Below, piece after piece: positions 1-7,836 of a DNA stretch of 54,641 nucleotides. The stretch is taken from positions 1-54,641 of the forward strand of contig CAJWEZ010000027.1 in the NCBI GenBank assembly GCA_913030605.1. Direction: 5' to 3'. Made by a program: the position numbers and the translations under genes. Each line of letters begins with the position of its first letter. The stretch's first letter is position 1. The stretch is from an uncultured Spirochaeta sp. (GTDB lineage: Bacteria > Spirochaetota > Spirochaetia > DSM-27196 > Alkalispirochaetaceae). The notes beneath the pieces were generated by a model, which searched no databases, was not told the DNA's origin, and saw nothing but the letters and a program-made list of their open reading frames with translations.

Positions 1-31
1 TCACGACACCGTCATGAGCTACCGTGCTTTT

Positions 32-53
32 TGAAACAGGATTGTGTATACAG
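32..53 (-). repeat. 3'-UTR motif, copy A (downstream of rrf2)
   Basis: A 22-nt sequence reading CTGTATACAC then AATCCTGTTTCA on the minus strand. It begins 5 nt after the TAG stop of the Rrf2-family gene and points in the same direction as that gene. It aligns without gaps to three other copies in the window (17 of 22 identical to the copy after the GH1 gene). Function unknown; it is not a classical hairpin-plus-U-tract terminator. Confidence 0.65.
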
Positions 54-58
54 CCAGG

Positions 59-469
59 CTATATAATGAAATCGGCGTCCACTCGGGTGCTCGTCTGCCG
101 ACGGAGGATGTCGCCCAGCGACTGCTCGAGGAAGCCATCGATGTGTGCGGCGAGATCGTCCCACAGTGGCCTCAGGGAGGTGCCCGGACCTGCCGGTGCC
201 ACCGAAAGCGGTCCCTCGAGTTCCGTGAGGACGGCCCGCAGGGCGATCGAGTCGGGCGGCGCGGTGAGTTCGTAACCACCCCGGGCGCCCCGATAGCTGC
301 GGACGAGGCCGCTTCGTTTCAGTGTGCTCAGAATTTGTTCCAGGTAATGTTGCGGGATCTCGTGTCGCGAGGCGATATCCCGAATCTGAATCGGGCCCGA
401 ACGGTAGTGCTGCGCGAGTTCGACCACCGCCGTGACACCGTAGATCGCTTTCGCCGAAAGAGTGAACAC
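59..469 (-). CDS. Rrf2-family transcriptional regulator (CymR-like, no Fe-S cysteines)
   Basis: Encodes 136 residues, the usual Rrf2 length. The N-terminus (LSAKAIYGVTAVVELA) and the winged-helix segment around residues 25-62 (IRDIASRHEIPQHYLEQIL, then GLVRSYRGARGGYEL) are typical of the family. The protein has no cysteine at all, so it cannot hold the Fe-S cluster of IscR or NsrR; this is the condition seen in CymR, which controls cysteine metabolism through contact with a cysteine synthase. Context agrees: it is the last gene of osmC-metZ-rrf2 and a cysM gene lies divergently across the promoter. The start is GTG, chosen because GGGGAGG sits about 8 nt upstream; metZ ends 4 nt before it. 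Regulation of the metZ/cysM region is inference; no operator could be assigned with confidence. Confidence 0.88.
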   Translation of the reverse strand: MFTLSAKAIYGVTAVVELAQHYRSGPIQIRDIASRHEIPQHYLEQILSTLKRSGLVRSYRGARGGYELTAPPDSIALRAVLTELEGPLSVAPAGPGTSLRPLWDDLAAHIDGFLEQSLGDILRRQTSTRVDADFII

Positions 470-473
470 CGGC

Positions 474-1658
474 TTAATCCTCCCCGAGGGCGTGATCGAT
501 ATCGGCGATAATGTCCTCGCGGTTCTCGAGTCCGATCGCCAGTCGGACCGTTCCCGGGAGGATGCCGAGCTCCAGCCGCTGGTCCTCGCTCAGCTTCGCG
601 TGCGTCGTCGTTCGGGGATGGGTCGCGATAGACCGCGAGTCACCGAGATTCGACGATCGACTGATCATCTGCAGGCGGTTGATGAATCGCATCGCCGCAG
701 GCTCGCCTCCGGCGACGTCTATCGTGACGAGCCCGCCGCCGTGCCGCATCTGTCGCCGCGCGAGCTCGTGCTGCGGATGGCTTTCCAGAAACGGATACCG
801 CGCCCGTTCGACGGCGGGGTGACCGCTGAGATGGCGGGCGACGGCCTCGGCGTTTTCGCAGTGCCGGTCAACGCGAAGGGAGAGCGTCTCGAGGCTCTTG
901 GAAAGGATCCAGGCGTTGAACGGCGAGAGCGCCGGTCCCGTCTGGCGGGCGAAGAATCGAACATCTGTGATGATTTCCCGTGGACCCAGGATGGCGCCTC
1001 CCAGGACGCGGCCCTGACCGTCCATGAACTTTGTGGCGGAGTGAGTCACAATATCAGCGCCGAGGCGCGCCGGCTGTTGCAGCCATGGCGTCGCGAAGCA
1101 GTTGTCGACGATGAACAGCGCTCCCGCCTCGTGGGCGATGGTCGCCACCGCCTCGATGTCGATCAGGTCGAGGCCCGGGTTCGAGGGGGTCTCGGCGAAG
1201 AACACCCGGGTCTTGGGTCGCAGTGCCCGGCGCCAGGCATCCGGATCGTCCGGCGGCACGAACGTGGTCTCCACGCCCCACTTCGGGAGGATCCTGGTCA
1301 GAATCTGAGAAGTGGATCCAAACACCGCCCGCGAGCAGACGACGTGGTCCCCGGCGGACACGAGACTCGCGATCGAGGCGAACATCGCGGCCATGCCCGT
1401 GGCGGTGGCGACGCCGTCCTCGGCGCCTTCCATGATGCAGAGCTTTTCGACGAACTCGTCGACGCTGGGGTTGCCGTAACGGCTGTAGACCAGCCCGTCC
1501 GCGGCTCCCGCAAAGAGATCCCGGCCCTGTTCGGCGCTGTCGAACACGAAGCTCGAGGTGAGGTACACGGGCACGCTGTGTTCGCGATGCCCGCTGCGGG
1601 CAGCCTGGGTTCGGATCGCCCGGGTGTCAAATCCCGGTTCCTGCCGCGCCGCAGCCAT
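474..1658 (-). CDS. metZ: O-succinylhomoserine sulfhydrylase (MetZ-type PLP enzyme)
   Basis: A 394-residue member of the Cys/Met metabolism PLP family (cystathionine gamma-synthase fold). The YSRYGNP segment is at residues 58-64, the PLP aspartate lies in IVDNCFATP (about 183-191), and the Schiff-base lysine is K210 in THSATKFMDGQGR. The DGQGR continuation and LSPFNAWILSKSLETL are characteristic of MetZ rather than MetB or MetC. Known MetZ enzymes make homocysteine from O-succinylhomoserine and sulfide in the cytosol. The ATG start at 1658 shares its A with the TGA stop of osmC (TGATG), implying translational coupling; a start 12 codons upstream is possible but less likely. Acyl donor (succinyl versus acetyl) cannot be settled by reading. 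Confidence 0.9.
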   Translation of the reverse strand: MAAARQEPGFDTRAIRTQAARSGHREHSVPVYLTSSFVFDSAEQGRDLFAGAADGLVYSRYGNPSVDEFVEKLCIMEGAEDGVATATGMAAMFASIASLVSAGDHVVCSRAVFGSTSQILTRILPKWGVETTFVPPDDPDAWRRALRPKTRVFFAETPSNPGLDLIDIEAVATIAHEAGALFIVDNCFATPWLQQPARLGADIVTHSATKFMDGQGRVLGGAILGPREIITDVRFFARQTGPALSPFNAWILSKSLETLSLRVDRHCENAEAVARHLSGHPAVERARYPFLESHPQHELARRQMRHGGGLVTIDVAGGEPAAMRFINRLQMISRSSNLGDSRSIATHPRTTTHAKLSEDQRLELGILPGTVRLAIGLENREDIIADIDHALGED

Positions 1659-2116
1659 CAGGTGTCCCCGTCCCGGTGGATCGTCAGCGTCCACGTGATC
1701 TCGACGCTGCAGCTGAGCATGGCTCCGACGGAGCAGTAGCGGTACACCGCGAGATCAAGGGCACGGTGCGCCTTGTCTTCTTCAATATCGCCCCACAGGT
1801 CAAAATGGAGGTTGATCGTCGTAAACGGAGACGGTGTGCCCTCGGCGCGTTCGCCGGAGGCGGTCACCCGGATGTCCGTGAGCGTCTGCCGTTGTTTTGC
1901 CAGGATCGGCGCCACGTCCATGGTTGCACAGGAGGCCAGGGCGGTCAGGGCGAGCTGCATCGGTCGGAAGCCGAGGTTCTGTCCACCGACGGCGGGCGCA
2001 CCGTCGATGGATACGCTGTTTCCGTCGTCGTTGGTGGCGACAAAGTGCGACGCATCGTTCTGCCGTCGCAGTTCCACTGACATCTTCATGGGGCATCGTA
2101 TCAATGTCCTGTTCAC
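1658..2116 (-). CDS. OsmC/Ohr-family thiol peroxidase-like protein
   Basis: About 152 residues with the OsmC layout: a beta-rich N-terminal half with the region GFRPMQLALTALASCATMDVAPIL, which carries the first redox cysteine, and a C-terminal YCSVGAMLSCSVE segment that carries the second. OsmC-family proteins reduce organic or fatty-acid hydroperoxides using this cysteine pair; the YhfA-like branch is less well defined. It is first in a minus-strand operon with metZ and rrf2, so a role in thiol or reactive-sulfur homeostasis is plausible inference. The longest start is GTG at 2116; in-frame ATGs at 2089 and 2083 are alternatives, and none has a good ribosome-binding site. Confidence 0.82.
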   Translation of the reverse strand: MNRTLIRCPMKMSVELRRQNDASHFVATNDDGNSVSIDGAPAVGGQNLGFRPMQLALTALASCATMDVAPILAKQRQTLTDIRVTASGERAEGTPSPFTTINLHFDLWGDIEEDKAHRALDLAVYRYCSVGAMLSCSVEITWTLTIHRDGDT

Positions 2117-2140
2117 AAATCAAGATACTCAACTTATAGT
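2112..2140 (+). promoter_or_regulatory. Predicted sigma70 promoter of cysM
   Basis: TTCACA (2112-2117), a 17-nt spacer and TATAGT (2135-2140). The -10 ends only 6 nt before the cysM ATG, so transcription would start at or next to the start codon. The whole divergent region with osmC is about 30 nt, so any regulator binding here would affect both directions. Confidence 0.6.
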
Positions 2141-2146
2141 CAGGGT

Positions 2147-3049
2147 ATGAACGTACGAACGATCGAGGAATGCATCGGCAACACACCGCTGGTGCGACTG
2201 CGGCGCATGTATACCGGGTCCAACCAAGTGCTCTGCAAGCTGGAGGGGGACAATCCTGCCGGATCGGTGAAGGACCGGCCGGCGTACCAAATGGTGGTGG
2301 CGGCTGAGGAACGGGGACGGATCCGCCCGGGAGACACGCTGATCGAGGCGACCAGCGGTAACACGGGTATCGCACTGGCGATGGTGGCAGCGATCAGGGG
2401 ATACCGCATGGTACTGATCATGCCGGAACACATGAGCGCCGAGCGTCGTGCCCTGATGAAGGCGTACGGCGCCGAGGTGGTTCTGACACCCAAGGAACGC
2501 AGCATGGAAGGCGCGATCGATCTTGCCAGGGAGATGGAGAACGACGGGAAAGGCGTGATCCTCGACCAGTTTTCCAACCCAGACAATCCCGAGGCCCACT
2601 ATCGCACCACCGGTCCCGAAATCTGGCGCGACACCGACGGCACGGTGAGCCATTTCATTGCGTCCACCGGGACCACGGGAACGCTCATGGGCACGTCGCG
2701 CTACCTCAAGGAACAGAACCCTGATGTCCGCGTGATCGGGGCCCGGCCCGACGGTCATGGTGGTATTCCCGGCATTCGCGCCTGGCCGGACGCGTATCTG
2801 CCGAGGATCTACGAAGAGTTCCGCCTCGACGATCGCCGGGAAGTGTCCCGGGAGCGGGCGGTGGAAACGATGCGCGCGCTCGCGCGGGAAGAAGGAATAT
2901 TCGCCGGTATCTCCTCAGGGGGAAACGTTGCCGTTGCGCTGGACGTTGCCCGGGAACTCGATGCACAGGGGGTCCGTGACGCCGTGCTCGTGACGATCAT
3001 CTGCGATCGCGGCGATCGGTACGTATCCACCGGCGTGTTTCCGGCGTAG
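2147..3049 (+). CDS. cysM: Cysteine synthase B (CysM type)
   Basis: A 300-residue fold-type II PLP enzyme. The PLP lysine is K42 in NPAGSVKDR, the substrate loop TSGNTG is at 68-73 and the phosphate-binding GTTGT at 173-177. The sequence follows E. coli CysM almost residue for residue in places (EATSGNTGIALAM, DQFSNPDNPEAHY, TTGPEIW, IICDRGDRYVSTGVF). CysM makes cysteine from O-acetylserine and sulfide and can use thiosulfate to give S-sulfocysteine. The start is the canonical ATG next to IGNTPLVRL. There is no usable Shine-Dalgarno (AGGG is only about 1 nt away), and a good promoter ends 6 nt before the ATG. Next to it are metZ and an Rrf2 regulator, which makes this a sulfur amino-acid cluster. 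Confidence 0.95.
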   Translation: MNVRTIEECIGNTPLVRLRRMYTGSNQVLCKLEGDNPAGSVKDRPAYQMVVAAEERGRIRPGDTLIEATSGNTGIALAMVAAIRGYRMVLIMPEHMSAERRALMKAYGAEVVLTPKERSMEGAIDLAREMENDGKGVILDQFSNPDNPEAHYRTTGPEIWRDTDGTVSHFIASTGTTGTLMGTSRYLKEQNPDVRVIGARPDGHGGIPGIRAWPDAYLPRIYEEFRLDDRREVSRERAVETMRALAREEGIFAGISSGGNVAVALDVARELDAQGVRDAVLVTIICDRGDRYVSTGVFPA

Positions 3050-3068
3050 GTCTCCACAGCCCATCGGA

Positions 3069-3100
3069 GCCCGGACCGGACACCGGTTCGGGCGTGTTTT
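3069..3100 (+). terminator. Rho-independent terminator after cysM
   Basis: Stem 3069-3079 (GCCCGGACCGG) pairs with 3083-3093 (CCGGTTCGGGC) through 11 positions with one G-T pair and an ACA loop, followed by GTGTTTT. It sits 20 nt after the cysM stop, separating it from the importer operon. Confidence 0.75.
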
Positions 3101-3106
3101 GGTCGT

Positions 3107-3112
3107 TATACT
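3107..3112 (+). promoter_or_regulatory. Possible -10 element for the importer operon
   Basis: TATACT at 3107-3112 lies 46 nt before the ATG of the substrate-binding protein, between the cysM terminator and the AGGAGG ribosome-binding site at about 3148. No convincing -35 is visible, so this is tentative. Confidence 0.3.
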
Positions 3113-3158
3113 TGACTATCCCATGTGAGTTACTGTATGTACGGAGCAGGAGGATACG

Positions 3159-4259
3159 ATGAAGAGCGACGAAGCACGATACGGGGTGATGCGGCGGAAC
3201 GGCGCGTGGGCCACCCTGGCCCTGGCGGGGCTGATACTCACAACGGTTCTTGTACCGGCGATGGCGGAAGGGGCGTCGGAGAGAAACGCCGACGCCGCGC
3301 CGGATGGCGCGATCGAGCTGGACGTCGGGTACATGCCGATTCTGCCCGTTGCACAGTCCTTTGTGATGGAGCAGGAGGGGTGGACCGCCGAGGCGGGGCT
3401 GACGTTCAACATGATTCGATTCCAGAACGGTCCCGCAATGGTCCAGGCGGTGGCGAGTGGCGAACTCGACGTGATGTTCTTCGGCATTGGTCCCGCGATG
3501 GTCGCGAGAGGACGGGGCGAGGACATCAAGGTGGTGGCCGCCAGCATCGTGGAACAGATCGCGTTCATCGCCGGGGGAGAACTCGCGTCTGCCTGGGACA
3601 GCGCGGACCCGGTGGCCTCCCTGCGTGGATTCGCCGCCGCCGGCGGACGGCCGGTGCGGATTGCGACGTTCCCGGAGGGCTCCGTTCCCCACACGGTATT
3701 GCTCTACTGGCTCTCCGAACGCCTCGGGATCGACACCGCCACGCGGGATGAGTTCGTTGAAATCGTTCCGATGGGGGCCGATCAGGTCCAGCAGGCGCTG
3801 CTCGCCGGACAGGTGGACGGCGCGTCGATACTCGAGCCGACGCTGACGATCGTCAGGGAACTGGCGCCTGAGACGAGGGTGCTGGCGCGGGCGCCTGAGA
3901 TGTTTCCGGGACAGCCGGGGGCGGTGCTTGCGGTGCGCGAGTCGGTGATCCGCGATCACCCCGAGGCGGTTCAGCGTCTTGTGGATCTTCATGTGCGGGC
4001 GACGGAATTTCTGAACACCCGGCCGGAAGAATCCGCCCGCCATGCGCTGGCGTACATCGGGGCGGGGCTGGTGGAGGTTGAGACACTGGAGGCGGCGATT
4101 ACGTCACCGTCCACGAACTACACCGCCGATCCCCGGGAGATCGTGGAACCGACGCGGCGCATGCATGATTTCCAACTGGCACAGGGGTCACTCGCGCAGC
4201 CCGTTGACCTGGACGCGCTGTTCGAGTCCCGATTCTACGAGGCAGCCGTCGCGGAATGA
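3159..4259 (+). CDS. ABC transporter substrate-binding protein, NitT/TauT/SsuA family
   Basis: 366 residues. A Sec signal peptide with a basic n-region (MRRNGAWA), a hydrophobic core (LALAGLILTTVLV) and AMA cleavage site near residue 36 directs it to the periplasm. The mature protein starts in the style of SsuA/TauA/ThiY binding proteins (DVGYMPILPVAQSFVMEQEG, then GELDVMFFGIGPAMVARGRG), matching the NMT1/SsuA-like family. ATG at 3159 is fixed by AGGAGG 5 nt upstream. Its stop overlaps the permease start (ATGA). The adjacent cysteine/methionine genes make a sulfonate or other organosulfur ligand the leading inference, but no desulfonating monooxygenase is nearby, and nitrate, bicarbonate or a thiamine precursor cannot be excluded. 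Confidence 0.85.
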   Translation: MKSDEARYGVMRRNGAWATLALAGLILTTVLVPAMAEGASERNADAAPDGAIELDVGYMPILPVAQSFVMEQEGWTAEAGLTFNMIRFQNGPAMVQAVASGELDVMFFGIGPAMVARGRGEDIKVVAASIVEQIAFIAGGELASAWDSADPVASLRGFAAAGGRPVRIATFPEGSVPHTVLLYWLSERLGIDTATRDEFVEIVPMGADQVQQALLAGQVDGASILEPTLTIVRELAPETRVLARAPEMFPGQPGAVLAVRESVIRDHPEAVQRLVDLHVRATEFLNTRPEESARHALAYIGAGLVEVETLEAAITSPSTNYTADPREIVEPTRRMHDFQLAQGSLAQPVDLDALFESRFYEAAVAE

Positions 4260-5008
4260 TGGACTGGCGACGGATCGTCCGCGGCGTGGGCGGAATCGCG
4301 GTATTCCTCGGTGTCTGGGAACTCGCGGTTCGCTGGGGGGCGCTGTCGGCGCGGCTCGTGCCGCAGCCGTCGGCGCTTCCGGCGAGGTTCGCGGCGGAAA
4401 TCGGCAGCGGGGTGTGGGGACGGATGGTCCTCTCCAGTCTGTCGCACTACGCCCTCGGATGGTCGATCGGAACGGCGGCGGGGCTCTTGATCGGTTTGAC
4501 CGCCGCGATCTTCCCACGCCTCAGGGACTGGCAGGCGGGGCTTGTACGCGTGTTACGACCGATTCCGCCCCTGGCGTGGATCCCGTTTGCGATCATCTGG
4601 TTCGGCATCAACCGCAGCAGCGCCGCGTTCATCATCGCCATCGGCATATTCTGGATCAACTACTTCGCGACCTTCGCGGCCATCCAACAGGTCGATCCCG
4701 GGCTGGTCGAAGTGGCGCGGGTGTTCGGTCACGGAGGCTTTGGTCCCCGGGTGTGGCGGGTGATCCTTCCGGCGGCGGCGCCGGGCATTCTCACCGGGGT
4801 CCGGACCGGTCTCGGACAGGGATGGATGACGGTTGTGGCGGCGGAGCTGTTCGGGATTCGCGGGATCGGGCAACGCATGATGGAAGCGTCGGGGCTGTTG
4901 GCGATCGACGTGGTGGCGGTGTACATGCTCACGATTGCGGTGCTTTACGGTGCCACGGAGGGGGTGTTCCTGCTGTTTCAGCGGGCGGTGGTGCGATGGA
5001 CCGAGTAG
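4256..5008 (+). CDS. ABC transporter permease, SsuC/TauC family
   Basis: About 250 residues with six predicted membrane spans and the cytoplasmic EAA-type loop (QVDPGLVEVARVFGHGGFGPRVWRVILP, residues about 143-170) that docks with the ATPase. The pattern ALGWSIGTAAGLLIGL and RPIPPLAWIPFAIIWFG is typical of SsuC/TauC permeases. It overlaps the stop of the binding protein by 4 nt and the ATPase start by 13 nt, a tightly coupled three-gene operon. It forms the inner-membrane channel, presumably as a homodimer. Confidence 0.88.
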   Translation: MMDWRRIVRGVGGIAVFLGVWELAVRWGALSARLVPQPSALPARFAAEIGSGVWGRMVLSSLSHYALGWSIGTAAGLLIGLTAAIFPRLRDWQAGLVRVLRPIPPLAWIPFAIIWFGINRSSAAFIIAIGIFWINYFATFAAIQQVDPGLVEVARVFGHGGFGPRVWRVILPAAAPGILTGVRTGLGQGWMTVVAAELFGIRGIGQRMMEASGLLAIDVVAVYMLTIAVLYGATEGVFLLFQRAVVRWTE

Positions 5009-5763
5009 TGTCGTTGGAGATCTCGGGGGCCTCGATCGCTGTCGGGGATCCGCCGGGACACACAATTCTCCGAAGTCTCGATCTACGGGTAGCGCCGGGC
5101 GAGTTCGTCGTTCTCTTCGGGACCTCCGGTGTGGGAAAGTCGACCCTCTTGCGGGCGGTGGCGGGCCTCCTGACCCCGATTGCCGGTGAGATCAGTCTGC
5201 CGTCGGTGGAGGAAGCCGGCCGTCGGCGGACGGCGATGGTGTTCCAGGATGCGCGCCTCTTCCCGTGGCGCACCGTTCGTCGCAACGTCGCCCTGGGGCT
5301 GGAAGGGCTGCGGTTGCCGCGCGAGGAGTGCGAGCGTCGCATCGACGACGCCCTGGCACTGGTCGGCCTCGGTGAGTACGGACATCGGCGACCTCACGCA
5401 CTCTCCGGCGGGCAGCAGCAACGCGTCGGTATCGCCCGTGCCCTGGCGGTCCACCCGACATTGCTGCTCATGGATGAGCCTTTCAGCGCCCTGGATGCGA
5501 TCACCCGCCGGGCACTGCAGGACGAACTGCGCCGGATCTGGCAGCAGACCGGATCGACGGTTCTGTTCGTGACCCACGACGTGGAGGAAGCCGTGCTGCT
5601 CGCCGACCGGATCGTGCTCCTGGCAGGATCCCCGGCGACGGCGGTGGAGGAGTATCGTCCGGGAACGGAACGCCCACGTAGGCTCACGGATCCGGAGACC
5701 ACCACCCTCTGCAACCGGATTCGCGCCGACCTCTACGCCTACCACAGTGGCGACGGCCTGTGA
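4996..5763 (+). CDS. ABC transporter ATP-binding protein, SsuB/TauB family
   Basis: 255 residues starting at ATG 4996 inside the end of the permease gene; the reading frame runs open further upstream, but homology begins here (MDRVVSLEISGASI). Walker A GTSGVGKST is at residues 42-50, the Q-loop in VFQDARLFPW at about 82-91, the signature LSGGQ at 136-140, Walker B LLLMDE at 156-161 and the H-loop histidine at 194. Length and motif spacing fit a NitT/TauT-class importer ATPase. Last gene of the importer operon; it converges on the amylase gene with only 27 nt between stops. Confidence 0.92.
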   Translation: MDRVVSLEISGASIAVGDPPGHTILRSLDLRVAPGEFVVLFGTSGVGKSTLLRAVAGLLTPIAGEISLPSVEEAGRRRTAMVFQDARLFPWRTVRRNVALGLEGLRLPREECERRIDDALALVGLGEYGHRRPHALSGGQQQRVGIARALAVHPTLLLMDEPFSALDAITRRALQDELRRIWQQTGSTVLFVTHDVEEAVLLADRIVLLAGSPATAVEEYRPGTERPRRLTDPETTTLCNRIRADLYAYHSGDGL

Positions 5764-5790
5764 GATGTCGCGGCGGTTCCGGGCACTGCG

Positions 5791-7155
5791 TCAGCGTGGA
5801 ACGAGGACCCGTCCCCACAGCGGCGGAACCGCGATGGTGTCGCCGCCGCCGAGGCCCTCGTCGCCATTCAGCGCGTCGCGGTAGTCGCCCGGCGGAACCT
5901 CCAGGGTAGACGGAGTGTCCGCGGCGTTCACGGCGACAACGGCACGTCCGCGGCGAAACGCGAGAAGCGTGCTGGAAACCGTGAGCTGCTCGTAGTCGTC
6001 GCCGGCCAGGTCCGGAACCTCCCGGCGGAGCGCCGCGAGTCGCGCGATCGCCGCGCGGAGATCCGGGTGCGGGCCGTTGTGGAGTTCAGCCGGCGTGCGT
6101 GGCGGACGGAGATTCCAGTCGTCGGAGCCGCCCTTTTCGCCGGGTATCCCCGTCTCGCTGCCGTAGTAGATCGCCGGTGTGCCGGGCATTGTGAACAGGA
6201 GCACGTGCGCCGGATAGAGGTGGCGCGGATCGTTGAGGATCGAGGCGATACGGTTCACGTCGTGGTTGTCCACAAAGTTCAGCAGGTCGAGACCGCGGTA
6301 GATCCCTCCCGGTCCGAACTGCCGCTGCAGGGAGTGAGCGATCTCGAAGTAGTTGTGATCGTTGTGCGATGAGTACAGTCCCTTGTACGCCTCGTAGTTG
6401 GTGGTACCGTCGAGCCTGTCCCGCCCGCAGATCGCGCCATAGTCGCCGTGGACCATTTCGCCATTCAGCCAGAACCGGCCGTTCCCGAAAGGAAGCGTGC
6501 GGCGGTACCGCTCGTCCACGTGTCGCCGCAGCTGCGGCCACAGGTTCGGGGAGATCACGTCGGCGGCGTCGAGACGCAGGCCGTCGACCCCGAGTTCTTC
6601 AATCCACCGCGTCGTCGCCCCCATGATGTACCGAACGACATCGGGCTGCGTCGTGTCCAGTTTGACCAACGCTCCGTGGCCGTCCCATGTGTCGTAGTCT
6701 ACGCCGTCTCCGGCGGGACCGGATCGATCGAAGCGAAGACCGGAAAACCAGTGGCAGTACGGTGACCGTTCGCGTTGTGCGAGGACGTCGCGAAACGCGA
6801 AGAACTGACGACCGACGTGGTTAAATACCGCATCCACGAGGATGCTGATCCCTGCATCGTGAAACGCCTCAGAGACCGCCGCGAGATCTTCGTTGGACCC
6901 CAGGCGCGGGTCCACGGTGTACAGGTCGATCGTGTCGTACCCGTGAGATTCCGAATGGAAGACCGGACCGAGGAGAACCGCGTCGGCCCCGAGGCCGCGA
7001 ATGTGGGGGATCCAGTCGATCAGCGAGCGGATCGTGGCCGGCTCCTGATGCGCGGGAGGTGCTTCGCGGACGGTGTGAGCCGCTCCGAGGGCGCCCAGAG
7101 GAAACAGGTGGTACACCGGCCCGCAAAATTCCGGCTTCGGGTGATATTCGGACAT
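5791..7155 (-). CDS. Cytosolic GH13 alpha-amylase family glycosidase (cyclomaltodextrinase/neopullulanase-like)
   Basis: 454 residues without a signal peptide. The four GH13 conserved regions are present: region I DAVFNH (108-113), region II DGLRLDAAD with nucleophile D196, region III with acid/base E233 in NGEMVHGD, and region IV FVDNHD with H298-D299. No N-terminal CBM34-like domain is visible, so this is a compact intracellular enzyme acting on imported maltodextrins or cyclodextrins; exact specificity is open. AGGAGG lies 5 nt before the ATG. The promoter, TTGACT-N17-TATGGT, contains a near-palindromic TetR-type operator filling its spacer (7177-7196), and the TetR gene is immediately upstream, so repression by that TetR is a well-supported inference. 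Confidence 0.9.
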   Translation of the reverse strand: MSEYHPKPEFCGPVYHLFPLGALGAAHTVREAPPAHQEPATIRSLIDWIPHIRGLGADAVLLGPVFHSESHGYDTIDLYTVDPRLGSNEDLAAVSEAFHDAGISILVDAVFNHVGRQFFAFRDVLAQRERSPYCHWFSGLRFDRSGPAGDGVDYDTWDGHGALVKLDTTQPDVVRYIMGATTRWIEELGVDGLRLDAADVISPNLWPQLRRHVDERYRRTLPFGNGRFWLNGEMVHGDYGAICGRDRLDGTTNYEAYKGLYSSHNDHNYFEIAHSLQRQFGPGGIYRGLDLLNFVDNHDVNRIASILNDPRHLYPAHVLLFTMPGTPAIYYGSETGIPGEKGGSDDWNLRPPRTPAELHNGPHPDLRAAIARLAALRREVPDLAGDDYEQLTVSSTLLAFRRGRAVVAVNAADTPSTLEVPPGDYRDALNGDEGLGGGDTIAVPPLWGRVLVPR

Positions 7156-7172
7156 ATAGCCTCCTGCGGCAT

Positions 7173-7201
7173 ACCATATACCGACCGGTAGGTATAGTCA
7201 A
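7173..7201 (-). promoter_or_regulatory. Amylase promoter with embedded TetR-type operator
   Basis: On the minus strand: -35 TTGACT (7201-7196), 17-nt spacer, -10 TATGGT (7178-7173). The spacer is the core of a 20-bp dyad at 7177-7196, halves TATACCGACC and GGTAGGTATA, one mismatch per half. The ACCGACCGGTnGGT pattern is a common TetR-family operator form. A repressor bound here would block RNA polymerase directly. Confidence 0.75.
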
Positions 7202-7224
7202 CACCGACCGCTACTGTTCGGCGG

Positions 7225-7827
7225 TCAGAAAATCCCGTAGAGAAATGTCTGTGCCGCCTGCGCGATATCGGGGCTGTCGGAGGCGGGAGGCGGCGTCGAT
7301 GTGTCGAGGTACATCGCGAGCGCCACGGCCTGGCCGAGAAATCCTACCGCCAGAAACGCCTCCTTTCCGGCGAGGTTCCCGTGGTGGGTCGCGGCGCGAA
7401 CGAAGAATCCTGTGAGAACAGCGCGAAGACGTTCGATTGCAGGCGCGCCGGCGCGTCGGAGAGCAGAGCCGGTGGGCGGGTACAGGAGTTGCAGCGCCAG
7501 CTGAAAGCGTGACGGATCGGTCCTGGAAAACGCGATTATTGCGGCGAAGAGGCGGCGGATATCCCCCACCAGGTCGCCGGAGTAGGGCAGTACGTCGGCC
7601 GTGTCGGGTGATGATTCGTCCGACACGGCGCCCATCGCTTCCACGAGCCCGGCGATCGCGTCGGCTGCGACCCGCGTCAACAGGGACTCCTTGTTCCCGT
7701 AGTGATAATAGAGCGAGGGTTTCGTGATGCCGGCGACGGTGCAGATTTCCTGTACACCGACCGCCTCGTATCCCAGCCTGGCAAACAGGTCGCGGGCGGT
7801 TACAAGGATGTCATCTCTGGTACTCAT
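7225..7827 (-). CDS. TetR-family transcriptional repressor
   Basis: 200 residues. The N-terminal HTH (MSTRDDILVTARDLFARLGYEAVGVQEICTV as a sequence of helices, then AGITKPSLYYHYGNKESLL) is a textbook TetR DNA-binding domain; the C-terminal 130 residues are an unassigned ligand-binding and dimerisation domain. It lies 9 nt after the FecR/TPR gene and 69 nt before the amylase gene, all in the same direction. The operator between TetR and amylase suggests that the amylase, rather than the TetR gene, has its own regulated promoter. The inducer may be a maltodextrin-related or unrelated small molecule; the sequence does not say. Confidence 0.9.
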   Translation of the reverse strand: MSTRDDILVTARDLFARLGYEAVGVQEICTVAGITKPSLYYHYGNKESLLTRVAADAIAGLVEAMGAVSDESSPDTADVLPYSGDLVGDIRRLFAAIIAFSRTDPSRFQLALQLLYPPTGSALRRAGAPAIERLRAVLTGFFVRAATHHGNLAGKEAFLAVGFLGQAVALAMYLDTSTPPPASDSPDIAQAAQTFLYGIF

Positions 7828-7836
7828 GAACGGGCG

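Noticed and set aside
1..31. Possible gene end left of the first 3'-UTR motif
   Set aside because: Only about 30 nt are available and no frame gives a recognisable peptide; left unannotated.
462..1739. Long plus-strand open frames opposite metZ (and similar long antisense frames opposite many genes)
   Set aside because: They are GC-rich shadow frames without ribosome-binding sites, low-complexity R/G/P-rich products and no family motifs, and they lie fully over well-supported genes.
4042..4995. N-terminal 318 codons of the long frame that includes the importer ATPase
   Set aside because: This part overlaps the binding-protein end and the permease in another frame and is arginine/glycine-rich noise; the ATPase proper starts at 4996.
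5006..5763. Search for sulfonate monooxygenase (SsuD/TauD) with the importer
   Set aside because: No such gene is in the window, so a sulfonate ligand is left as inference only.
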